Source: Microcaldota archaeon (GTDB taxonomy: Archaea; Micrarchaeota; Micrarchaeia; Micrarchaeales; Micrarchaeaceae). From it: a stretch of DNA of 63,879 bases. Under the pieces are notes generated by a model, which was not told where the DNA came from, did not search any database, and saw nothing but the letters and a program-made list of their open reading frames with translations. Below are positions 16,475 through 24,270 of the stretch, piece after piece. How positions within the stretch are numbered: position 1 is the first letter of the stretch; the number at the start of each line of letters is the position of its first letter. Location of the stretch: assembly GCA_021791775.1 (NCBI GenBank), contig JAJYVY010000001.1:1-63879 (forward strand). The letters run 5' to 3'. A program made the position numbers and the translations under genes.

Positions 16475-17032
16475 TTGAAAAGCGGGATAAGGATAGCCGC
16501 CATAACGAGTGGGCCCATAAGCAAAAAGAACGAAAAAAGGGAGGGGGTGGCGCTCGCGGTGGCAGTAATCGGCAGCGCGAACGGCATAGAGGGGGTACTT
16601 TCATCACGTGTTGCAGTAGATGGATTTGACTCTACAGGCAAAATAATAAGGATGATAAAAAGGTCGCGGTTTAGGGAACAGGTGAAGGCGGTGGCGCTTA
16701 ATGGAATAGCAATTGCCGGATTGAATATTGTAGACGTAGAGGAGCTTTACAAAAAACTGCGCTGCCCGGTAATAATAGTTACAAGGAAAAGGCCGAGGCG
16801 CAGCCTGTTGGCAAGGTCGGTCAGGCTCGTCGGAAAGAGCGGGTCCGAAAAGAAAATGAAGATTGCGCTGCTAAAAAATCAGAACGCTGCAAGAAAGATG
16901 GAGGGCTTCTATGTGCAAGCGCATCCAGACATCGATATTGGGGCTATCGTGGCTACTTCTGCACATTTGCTTAGATTATCGCACATGATTTCAAGCGGGA
17001 TAGCGCGGGGGGAGTCTAAGGGCAGGATATGA
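16475..17032 (+). CDS. DUF99 family protein (endonuclease dU-like)
   Basis: 185 residues. RIAAITSGPISKK, VAVDGFDSTGKIIRMIKRSR and ALNGIAIAGLNIVDVEELYK, with PVIIVTRKRP, match DUF99/UPF0215, annotated in some archaea as endonuclease dU (cutting at deoxyuridine); activity here is inferred by family only. TTG start after GGGAGGGTGGA. It follows rpoL with 65 bp between, so it may be the last gene of the ribosomal transcript or separately controlled by the palindrome upstream. Confidence 0.85.
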   Translation: MKSGIRIAAITSGPISKKNEKREGVALAVAVIGSANGIEGVLSSRVAVDGFDSTGKIIRMIKRSRFREQVKAVALNGIAIAGLNIVDVEELYKKLRCPVIIVTRKRPRRSLLARSVRLVGKSGSEKKMKIALLKNQNAARKMEGFYVQAHPDIDIGAIVATSAHLLRLSHMISSGIARGESKGRI

Positions 17033-17182
17033 AGAGAGCGCGTATATTGCCATACGTATTTATCTGCATTATTAATTATTCAACACAGAGCGTTGGCTGA
17101 GAGTGGAGATCAGGCAATTTGGAAAAAGAATACAATATAATACTTTTCTGTGCTTTCTTATATTGCTCATTTTGGTGATAAG

Positions 17183-18457
17183 ATGGCGGAAGAACTAAAC
17201 CCTTTCAAGATTGCACAGGAGCAGCTGGACGAAGCGGCAGAGATAATGAAGTTGGACAAACAGGCGCATGCGATACTTAGAGAGCCCATGCATACGCTTG
17301 TGATGAACATCCCTGTGAGGATGAGCAACGGCAAGACCCAGGTCTTTACGGCCTTCAGAGTAAGATACAATGAAGCTAGAGGGCCGGCGAAGGGAGGCAT
17401 CCGCTTCCACCCTCAGGAGAGCCTTGACACTGTGAAGGCCCTTTCTGCGTGGATGACATGGAAGTGCTCGCTAGCAGACATTCCTTTTGGAGGAGGAAAA
17501 GGCGGGGTCATATGCGATACCAAGAAGATGAACGATAAAGACATTGAGTCGTTGTCTAGGGCGTATGCAAGAGCACTTGGCGATAGCGACATGGGCCCGG
17601 AGATAGATGTGCCGGCTCCTGACGTGTACACAAATCCGCAGATAATGGCGTGGATACTTGATGAATACATGAACATCTCCAGGAAGAAGGAATGGGGGGC
17701 TATAACTGGGAAGCCTGTAGAGCTTTGGGGGAGCGCTGGAAGAACCGACTCTACGGCCAGGGGAGGAATGTATGTGATGAGAGAGGCTGCAAGAATGCTG
17801 AAGCTGAACCCAAAGAGGGCCACTATAGCGGTGCAGGGTTTCGGCAATGCTGGCAGATACGCTTACACGCTGTCGAAGGAGGTGTTCGGGGCGAAGGTCG
17901 TGGCTATCAGCGATTCTGAAGGAGGGGTCTACGACCCTGACGGCCTGGATCTAGATAAGCTGGATGAAGCTAAAAAGAAGTCAGGAAGCGTGATGTACTA
18001 CAAGAGCAAAAAGGCAAAGAAGATAACCAATGAGGAGCTTTTGGAGCTGAAGGTCGACATACTTATACCTGCCGCTATAGAGAACCAGATAAGGGCGGAT
18101 AATGCAGGCAGGGTACAATGCAAACTCCTACTGGAGCTCGCGAACGGCCCTGTCACACCCGAAGCGACTAAAATACTTTTCGAGAAGAAGATACTCGACC
18201 TGCCAGACTTCCTTGTAAACTCTGGAGGGGTTATAGGATCGTACTACGAATGGGTGCAGAACCAGAGCGGGGATTACTGGGACACTGAAGTTTTCTACTC
18301 GAAGCTCGACAAGAAGATAACGCAGTCTTTTAACGAGACCATGGCGATGCAGAAAGCCTATGCCGCGAAAGGGCAGAAGATCACTCCAAGGATGGCGGCC
18401 TATATAATCGCCGTAGACAGGGTGGCTAAGGCCATGAAGGCGCGCGGCTGGTACTGA
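17183..18457 (+). CDS. gdhA: Glutamate dehydrogenase (Glu/Leu/Phe/Val family)
   Basis: 424 residues, normal for hexameric GDH. PARGGIRFHP-like GPAKGGIRFHPQESLDTVKA, the catalytic region CSLADIPFGGGKGGVICDTK, DVPAPDVYTNPQIMAWILDE and the Rossmann motif VQGFGNAGRYAYTLS are present. It interconverts glutamate and 2-oxoglutarate with NAD(P)(H). Together with the P5C-dehydrogenase-like gene (59844) it could feed proline or ornithine carbon to 2-oxoglutarate. ATG 17183 follows GGTGATAAG, preferred over the open frame from 17150. Confidence 0.95.
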   Translation: MAEELNPFKIAQEQLDEAAEIMKLDKQAHAILREPMHTLVMNIPVRMSNGKTQVFTAFRVRYNEARGPAKGGIRFHPQESLDTVKALSAWMTWKCSLADIPFGGGKGGVICDTKKMNDKDIESLSRAYARALGDSDMGPEIDVPAPDVYTNPQIMAWILDEYMNISRKKEWGAITGKPVELWGSAGRTDSTARGGMYVMREAARMLKLNPKRATIAVQGFGNAGRYAYTLSKEVFGAKVVAISDSEGGVYDPDGLDLDKLDEAKKKSGSVMYYKSKKAKKITNEELLELKVDILIPAAIENQIRADNAGRVQCKLLLELANGPVTPEATKILFEKKILDLPDFLVNSGGVIGSYYEWVQNQSGDYWDTEVFYSKLDKKITQSFNETMAMQKAYAAKGQKITPRMAAYIIAVDRVAKAMKARGWY

Positions 18458-18465
18458 TTGATGGC

Positions 18466-18585
18466 ATGGCGATTGTGAGGGCGCTTATTGGGATTATAGA
18501 CAAATACAGACTGCTACTGAAAAGGGCTACCAAGGGAATAAGCCGAGTTGATGGAACGGCCTTGGAGATAAGATTTTCTCTCTGA
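18466..18585 (+). CDS. Possible 39-residue small protein downstream of gdhA
   Basis: A short frame beginning MAIVRALIGIIDKYRLLLK and ending EIRFSL, 8 bp after the gdhA stop, with TGATGGC just upstream. It would be a small amphipathic basic protein. Only the position and ribosome-binding-like spacing support it; codon use is not decisive at this length. Confidence 0.3.
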   Translation: MAIVRALIGIIDKYRLLLKRATKGISRVDGTALEIRFSL

Positions 18586-18599
18586 GGTTCCGTCTCAGG

Positions 18600-19250
18600 T
18601 TACTTTTGAACATGTCGTGATGATTGTTCCATGCGTAGCATGCGCATGCCAGATTTTACCATGAGCTCTGCCAGTCTCGCTCTTATGAATGCTTTCTCTT
18701 CTTCTTCGTGGGCTTTCCAGTTATCTCCCTGGTGTATGTGGCTCACATTCCATATTTCGTCAGCGATTTTGGAATTTTTTCCGTACGTGTTCATTCCCTC
18801 TAAAATTTTCTCTGGCTGCAAGTCTGTGATTATTATGAAATAGAACCTGTCGCCGTATTGTTGCATGAAAAGAGGATATTTTGTGAATATATTGCTATCA
18901 AAATACTTGCGCCCCTTTGCTTCGATCAGTACCAGCTTCCCATCGACCTTAACCTTCAAAAGAAAATCCGGAGTATAGGTATACTCCCATGACCTTGGCA
19001 AATCCAAGCTAGGGATCCTGAATTTTATTGGCTCGTAGAGAAACGTTAGCTGTTCCTCTATGAGCGTGTCCCTTACAGTTTTCTCAAAGCTGGATCCATA
19101 ATGCTCGTATTCGTGGCCTTTGCCTCTAAGGAGGTTGAACAGGCTCTCAAGCGTGGTGGTGGTTGTGACTGGCGCATCTTTGCTGTCTGCAAATGCCTGC
19201 TGCTTGCGCACAGTGTCCGTACCCGTATGTTCCACCCTGCTTAATCTCAT
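18600..19250 (-). CDS. PD-(D/E)XK nuclease-like protein
   Basis: 216 residues. The core YTPDFLLKVKVDG-KLVLIEAKGRKYFD gives the PD...(D/E)xK triad (PDF about 20 residues before IEAKG), preceded by an E in SFEKTVRDTL and YEPIKFRIPS, the arrangement of restriction-endonuclease-fold enzymes. No helicase or methyltransferase is adjacent, so repair, RNA maturation or an orphan nuclease are all possible. The C-terminus is a charged helix (AHEEEEKAFIRARLAELMVK). The frame opens at 19352, but a TATA-like AATAAATATC at 19259-19268 supports ATG 19250 or GTG 19235. Confidence 0.7.
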   Translation of the reverse strand: MRLSRVEHTGTDTVRKQQAFADSKDAPVTTTTTLESLFNLLRGKGHEYEHYGSSFEKTVRDTLIEEQLTFLYEPIKFRIPSLDLPRSWEYTYTPDFLLKVKVDGKLVLIEAKGRKYFDSNIFTKYPLFMQQYGDRFYFIIITDLQPEKILEGMNTYGKNSKIADEIWNVSHIHQGDNWKAHEEEEKAFIRARLAELMVKSGMRMLRMEQSSRHVQK

Positions 19251-19373
19251 GCATAAAAGATATTTATTCTTATGTATGGTCCTTATCGGCTTGCCATAGT
19301 GGCTTATACATGAAGCTACCGCCAAACCAGCGAGAGAAAATACGCTCAGCAAATCAAATATGCTGCAGGGGGA

Positions 19374-20087
19374 CTAAAAGTTCACAAGCCTTGTCTGCTT
19401 TATTTCGTTCATTGTGCGCCAATGCTCCCTTATGTGCTGCCTCAGCGCCTGGCTCTTCATATTCTCCTTTATGGCATTTATAGTGTAGGAGTCTGCGGGA
19501 TATCCAGACCCTATGTCCAGGCCCAATTCCCTTGCTATCTTGTCTATCTCCCAGTCCCTCTCAACCTTGGCTATTATGCTCGCTGCTGATACGACAGGAT
19601 ATATGGAATCCGCTTTGTGCTGCGCCACAATCTTCGTGTATTTTGTACCTTTTACAGGCCTTCCGGTCATCCCGATTATCCTTGTGGGCTTTTCTGATGA
19701 AATGTTTACTCTCATCCCGAACTTCTCTGCCACTACATCTGGAGAATCTAGATAAAGGACATTTATATCATTCTTTATCGCATTGAATAGCTTTGCGAAG
19801 TGCACCGCTTCAAGCTCATTGAGCGATATTCCCCTTCTCATTGCGTCGTTTATTTCGTTTGGATTTATCTTGCTTACTTTTACATCCACGGCGATCTTCT
19901 TTATCATGTCGTAGAGGTTTTCCCTTCTCCTCCTTGTCAGCAACTTCGAGTCCCTTACCCCTATGTCCGTCAGCCTTCTTGTTGAGCTCTTCTTTATCGC
20001 GACTATAGCCACGACAAGGGGGCCCAATACGGCGCCTCTGCCTGCCTCGTCTCCCCCGCAGATTAACATCCTATCTACCGCTGACAT
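19374..20087 (-). CDS. rnhB: Ribonuclease HII
   Basis: 237 residues. GGDEAGRGAVLGPLVVA carries the first catalytic Asp-Glu and the GRG motif; DSKLLTRRRRENLYDMI, YLDSPDVV and the C-terminal AASIIAKVERDWEI/GSGYPAD blocks complete the RNase HII fold. It removes ribonucleotides and RNA primers from DNA. Start ATG 20087 (MSAVDRMLICGG) lies downstream of a TATA box ATTTATAATCC (20102-20112); the open frame to 20099 is less likely. Confidence 0.95.
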   Translation of the reverse strand: MSAVDRMLICGGDEAGRGAVLGPLVVAIVAIKKSSTRRLTDIGVRDSKLLTRRRRENLYDMIKKIAVDVKVSKINPNEINDAMRRGISLNELEAVHFAKLFNAIKNDINVLYLDSPDVVAEKFGMRVNISSEKPTRIIGMTGRPVKGTKYTKIVAQHKADSIYPVVSAASIIAKVERDWEIDKIARELGLDIGSGYPADSYTINAIKENMKSQALRQHIREHWRTMNEIKQTRLVNF

Positions 20088-20123
20088 ATATCGTAACAAA
20101 GGATTATAAATCTGGATTTAGAA

Positions 20124-20375
20124 TCAGAGGTCCTTTCTGTCAACGACAATGAAGTCGTTTACCGCCCTGACAGATGCATATGGCACTCTTACAGATCCTC
20201 CATCAACTTTCACCTTGCTCGCCAAACCTCCATCAACGCTCGGCTCCACAAGAATCGCATTTATCTTCCCTGTGACTTCGCTTATTTCGGCGTCGACAAA
20301 CCTTCCAAGGTCGAATCCATCGCTTGTCACAACACGTTTCCCTACCAGCTGCTTCGCAATTATGTACTTTACCAT
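20124..20375 (-). CDS. PRC-barrel domain protein
   Basis: 83 residues forming a single PRC-barrel: AKQLVGKRVVTSDGFDLGRF, DAEISEVTGKINAILVEP and VPYASVRAVNDFIVVD. Single-domain PRC-barrel proteins are common in archaea, with suggested roles in RNA metabolism or partitioning. It lies 36 bp upstream of rnhB in the same direction, and may share a transcript. Confidence 0.88.
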   Translation of the reverse strand: MVKYIIAKQLVGKRVVTSDGFDLGRFVDAEISEVTGKINAILVEPSVDGGLASKVKVDGGSVRVPYASVRAVNDFIVVDRKDL

Positions 20376-20505
20376 AATGACACCTCTAGTCGCACTAATC
20401 TATTATATCGAAAGCTATTAATATGCTTTTGTTTTCCTATAGTTGTGGAATTAGATGAGAACTTTTGATTTCTAGAGGGATTTTTCGCAGATAACCAGTG
20501 GTTTT

Positions 20506-20880
20506 ATGGCAGAACAAGAGGCTGTGCAGAAGGGGGAGCCTGCTCAAAAGGCACAGCAACAAAAGAAAGAAGAAACGATAGTGCTGAAGGACAAGCAGGC
20601 GCGCATACTTTTGTCGCTGAAGAACTCGGACTCGGAATGGTACATATCATCGCTTGCTAAGGCGACCAATACTACATATGTGCATGCCTGCAGATTCATA
20701 GGAATGTGTGAACGGCGGGGGATAACCAGCAGCGAACGCCATGGCAAAATAAAAGTGATAAAACTTACAGAGAAAGGCCTGCAGATTGCGGAGATGGCCA
20801 CCTCGATCTATAACTTGCTAGCGCAGCCTGGAGTTTCGCAGCAGAAGACTGCGACACAGCCTAAACAACCTTCAGCGTAG
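20506..20880 (+). CDS. Winged-helix DNA-binding protein
   Basis: 124 residues. A Gln/Lys-rich N-terminal tail (about 25 residues) is followed by a winged helix: ILLSLKNSDSEWYISSLAKA, TTYVHACRFIGMCERRGIT (recognition helix) and HGKIKVIKLTEKGLQIAEM (wing). The C-terminus is again Gln-rich. MarR/ArsR-like fold; target unknown. Its 3' end overlaps the convergent gene by 20 bp. Confidence 0.75.
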   Translation: MAEQEAVQKGEPAQKAQQQKKEETIVLKDKQARILLSLKNSDSEWYISSLAKATNTTYVHACRFIGMCERRGITSSERHGKIKVIKLTEKGLQIAEMATSIYNLLAQPGVSQQKTATQPKQPSA

Positions 20881-21274
20881 TTCTTTTCTTGACTGCGTTT
20901 ATAACGTGCCCATAATCCCTGTAGTGCGCTATCGCAGTCAATAGGACCGTGTATTCTCCGGGGTCCGACTTCATCCCTCCATATACTTCTACTCCCAGGT
21001 CCTTTTCTTCGTCTGCTACAAGCTCGCCAACCCTTACCTCCCTTTCTTTTGATACCCCCATCGTATCAAAGCCGAGAGTTTGCGGCAGTTCCACAACAAC
21101 AGAAGTCAGCAGCGTCTCCTTTGTCATATTCTTCAGTTTTATATTTAGGATTGTGGAGTTGTTCCTATTAGAGTAGAGGCTGTATGGGGTCCACTCCGTG
21201 GAAATCCTGAATGGCGATGGCTTCGTCAGCTCCGAACTAGCATCCTTCTTGCCGAAAAGGTTGAATATCCCCAT
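20861..21274 (-). CDS. Hypothetical beta-sandwich protein
   Basis: 137 residues from ATG 21274 (MGIFNLFGKKDASSEL), with GGCGATCT as ribosome-binding site and a TATA box ATATATAAGC near 21326-21336; ATG 21316 is possible. The chain is strand-rich: ILNIKLKNMTKETLLTSVVV, EREVRVGELVADEEKDLGVE and GEYTVLLTAIAHY, resembling CARDB or Ig-like domains used for protein contacts. No signal peptide. Function unknown. Confidence 0.65.
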   Translation of the reverse strand: MGIFNLFGKKDASSELTKPSPFRISTEWTPYSLYSNRNNSTILNIKLKNMTKETLLTSVVVELPQTLGFDTMGVSKEREVRVGELVADEEKDLGVEVYGGMKSDPGEYTVLLTAIAHYRDYGHVINAVKKRTTLKVV

Positions 21275-21417
21275 TAGATCGCCTATGCTGCCATTTTGGC
21301 AACACCAGTAGTTCATCTTATATGCTTATATATTCTTCTTTCAAATATTAAATAAGAGAAGTTAAGCCCTTGAAAAGATTGACGCAAGACCGTTGATAAA
21401 TTTTTGAGAGGCAGTTT

Positions 21418-21855
21418 ATGCCGCTGAAGCATAATATAACAAAATATGATGTTCTCGCGACAAGAATACGCAAACTTTCACTAAAGAACGGCACGACCAG
21501 TCACACACCAGAAGAAAAGGAGGCGTTGATAACTGCTGTGCTCATTGCCTCGTTTGCCTCTGGCCCATCCTGGCAGACTCACAATGCGTTGAAGGACAAT
21601 ATTTCTGCATTGAATTCAGCGGGAGTAAAAGAGGAATACAGGCAGGCCGCGGCATCAAAATGGAAATCCATATCCGCTGCCGACATAAGCGAGGTGCTCA
21701 ACAAAGGAATATCGGATGGCGCTTTCTCAACCTGGATGTACTTCAACGTCGAGCAAGAGAATCACACGGCATACAGGGACGCGTGGACGGCGCTCAACAA
21801 AGCGTTCCTTGACTCTTGCGATAACATCGAGGTTATCGACACGAAACTAGATTGA
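21418..21855 (+). CDS. Hypothetical helical protein
   Basis: 145 residues, unrecognised. All-helical in appearance: MPLKHNITKYDVLATRIRKL, EEKEALITAVLIASFASG and AYRDAWTALNKAFLDSCDN, with two Trp-containing loops (GPSWQTHNAL, STWMYFN). Preceded by GAGAGGCAGTTT. No membrane segment or catalytic motif. It stands alone between the beta-sandwich gene and the reductase promoter. Confidence 0.6.
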   Translation: MPLKHNITKYDVLATRIRKLSLKNGTTSHTPEEKEALITAVLIASFASGPSWQTHNALKDNISALNSAGVKEEYRQAAASKWKSISAADISEVLNKGISDGAFSTWMYFNVEQENHTAYRDAWTALNKAFLDSCDNIEVIDTKLD

Positions 21856-21934
21856 CATAATTCAGGATTACAATACAGGTTTTGTAACTAAAATGACAAA
21901 ATGATTACAAACGTGCGCCCTTTATTTCAAAATA

Positions 21935-21944
21935 CTTTATAAGC
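21935..21944 (+). promoter_or_regulatory. TATA box for the ribonucleotide reductase gene
   Basis: CTTTATAAGC lies 45 nt upstream of the ATG at 21989, leaving a leader of about 20 nt that contains the ribosome-binding site GGGGGAGGG (about 21978-21987), one of the strongest in the window. Confidence 0.6.
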
Positions 21945-21988
21945 TTTATCATAGATGTTTTTGTAGTTCTGATTATGAGGGGGAGGGA

Positions 21989-24268
21989 ATGGCGACCGGA
22001 TTTGTGATAAAAAGAAATGGACAGCAAGTGGAGTTCGATTCGCAGAAAATTGTGAATGCGGTAGGAAAGGCTTATTCTAGCGTATACATGGAAAGGCCGC
22101 AGGAAAGCAACATGGAGGAGGCGAAGAAGGCAGTAGACAAGATAGTTTCGCAGATTGGCTCAATAAACAAGCAGGAGTGGCATGTGGAAGAGATACAGGA
22201 CATGGTAGAGAAAACGCTGATGGAGACCGACGCGGCAGTGGCAAAATGCTACATATTATACAGACATAAAAGGGCGGAGGTGCGTGCTTTCAAAGCGTCG
22301 CTAGGCATAAAGGAAGACGATTTGAAGCTCCCTATAAACAGTCTCATGGTGCTTGCGGCGAGATATCTTTTGAAGGATAGTGATCTTAAAATTGCGGAAA
22401 GCCCAAGGCAGCTATTCGAGAGGGTAGCTCGGTCTGTTGCAGAAGTAGAGTTAAACTATAACAAAAGTCAGGAAGAGGTCAGCAGCATAGCAAAGGAGTA
22501 TTTTGATGCGCTTACCTCCTTCAGATTCATGCCGAACTCTCCTACGCTCATGAATGCTGGAACTGAGAATGGGCAGCTTAGCGCCTGCTTTGTCATACCT
22601 GTAGGAGACTCTATGGAAGAAATATTCGATGCAATAAAATATGCGGCTATGATACACAAGACTGGAGGGGGCACCGGCTTCGCCTTCTCAAGGCTGAGGC
22701 CGCACAACGATGTTGTGAGGTCGTCGAGCGGCATTGCATCTGGACCGATATCATTCATGAGGGTGTTCGACATCGCTACAGAGCAAGTCAAGCAAGGAGG
22801 GAAGAGGAGGGGGGCGAATATGGGCATACTGAGGATAGACCACCCCGATATTCTGGACTTCATAATGTTGAAAGAAAATGAGGGGGTGATGAGGAACTTC
22901 AACATATCAGTTGCGGTTACAGAGAAGTTCATGACCGCCTTATCGGAAAACAAGGATTACGACCTTATCAACCCAAGAAGCGGCAAGGTAGTTGGCAGGC
23001 TGAATGCCAGGGCGGTATGGAACCTTATTGTGACAATGGCGTGGAAGACAGGGGACCCGGGATTGGTGTTCCTTGACAGGATAAACTCCAGCTTTTCCAA
23101 TCCTGTGCCGAAATATGGGCCTGTAGAGTCGACGAACCCATGCGGAGAACAACCGCTCTATCCTTTCGATGCTTGCAATCTCGGCTCTATAAACCTGGCT
23201 ATGATGGTGAAGCGCACAGATCACCATTTTGAGGTGGACTGGGAGGAGCTAAGAAGGATCACAAGGCTCGGAGTGCGATTCCTTGATGATGTGATAGATG
23301 CCAACAAATACCCGCTGAAGCAGATAACGGACATTGTGAATGCGATAAGGCGGATTGGCCTGGGCGTAATGGGCTGGGCGGACATGCTCATAAAGCTCGG
23401 CATAAGGTACAACAGCAACGAGGCGCTTCTTCTGGCCGAACAGATTATGTCCTTCATATCAAACGAAGGGAGGAAGATGAGCCAGGAGCTTGCCGAAGAG
23501 AGGGGACCGTTCCCGGCATTCAAGGACAGCATATGGTATAGGCTGGGGTACAAGCCCATTAGAAATTCCACGGTTACCACAATCGCCCCTACTGGCACGA
23601 TAAGCATAATCGCAGGAGGAACTTCACAGGGAATAGAGCCGATTTTCTCTGTTGCGTATCTGAGAAACGTGCACGAGAGCCTTGGCTACAATCTTATAGA
23701 AGTGAATAACGAGTTCGAAAGGCGGGCTTTGGAGAATGGATACTATTCTGAGGAACTTATGAAGGAGCTTGCCGGAAAGGTGTCAATACAGGATGTTGAG
23801 CAGATACCACCAGAAGAAAGGAGGCTTTTCGTTACAGCTTACGACATAAGCCCGGAATGGCATGTAAAGATGCAGGCGGCTTTCCAGAAATATGTAGACA
23901 ATGGCGTGTCTAAGACTATCAACTTCCCGAGCTGGGCGACCCCGCAGGACATAGAAACCGCTTATAGACTGGCGTACGAATTGGGCTGCAGGGGGATAAC
24001 TGTGTACAGGGACAGCAGCAAGAGCACACAGGTGCTGCAATCAATAGACAAGAATGCACAGCAACGCATCGAACGCTTTGCAGAGGTCAAGAATGGCCAT
24101 AAGAATGAGGGGCCTAAGGAGATGACGGTAGCTGCCGTCAAGGAGGGCGCAGGCAGCTATGTGATCTCATCCAAATCCGAAGTAAAGTGCACAGAATGCG
24201 GCACAGGCATGATTGCTGCAGAAGGGTGCTTCACGTGCCCAAAGTGCGGAAGCAGTCTGTGCGGTTGA
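21989..24268 (+). CDS. nrdJ: Class II (adenosylcobalamin-dependent) ribonucleoside reductase
   Basis: 759 residues. An N-terminal ATP-cone (about 1-95: FVIKRNGQQVEFDSQKIVNA) is followed by the barrel with MPNSPTLMNAG, GQLSACFVIPVGDSMEEIFD, GGTGFAFSRLRP, STNPCGEQPLYPFDACNLGS and TTIAPTGTISIIAGG. The C-terminus has a zinc-ribbon (CTECG...CPKCGSSLCG) that regenerates the active-site disulfide. No small subunit gene is adjacent, consistent with class II. It reduces ribonucleotides for DNA synthesis and needs B12, which this lineage may have to import (inference). Confidence 0.95.
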   Translation: MATGFVIKRNGQQVEFDSQKIVNAVGKAYSSVYMERPQESNMEEAKKAVDKIVSQIGSINKQEWHVEEIQDMVEKTLMETDAAVAKCYILYRHKRAEVRAFKASLGIKEDDLKLPINSLMVLAARYLLKDSDLKIAESPRQLFERVARSVAEVELNYNKSQEEVSSIAKEYFDALTSFRFMPNSPTLMNAGTENGQLSACFVIPVGDSMEEIFDAIKYAAMIHKTGGGTGFAFSRLRPHNDVVRSSSGIASGPISFMRVFDIATEQVKQGGKRRGANMGILRIDHPDILDFIMLKENEGVMRNFNISVAVTEKFMTALSENKDYDLINPRSGKVVGRLNARAVWNLIVTMAWKTGDPGLVFLDRINSSFSNPVPKYGPVESTNPCGEQPLYPFDACNLGSINLAMMVKRTDHHFEVDWEELRRITRLGVRFLDDVIDANKYPLKQITDIVNAIRRIGLGVMGWADMLIKLGIRYNSNEALLLAEQIMSFISNEGRKMSQELAEERGPFPAFKDSIWYRLGYKPIRNSTVTTIAPTGTISIIAGGTSQGIEPIFSVAYLRNVHESLGYNLIEVNNEFERRALENGYYSEELMKELAGKVSIQDVEQIPPEERRLFVTAYDISPEWHVKMQAAFQKYVDNGVSKTINFPSWATPQDIETAYRLAYELGCRGITVYRDSSKSTQVLQSIDKNAQQRIERFAEVKNGHKNEGPKEMTVAAVKEGAGSYVISSKSEVKCTECGTGMIAAEGCFTCPKCGSSLCG

Positions 24269-24270
24269 AA

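Noticed and set aside
18530..18600. TTGATGG...CTGA pattern after gdhA resembling a C/D box RNA
   Set aside because: No terminal stem or paired C'/D' boxes; the same bases could encode the small ORF at 18466.
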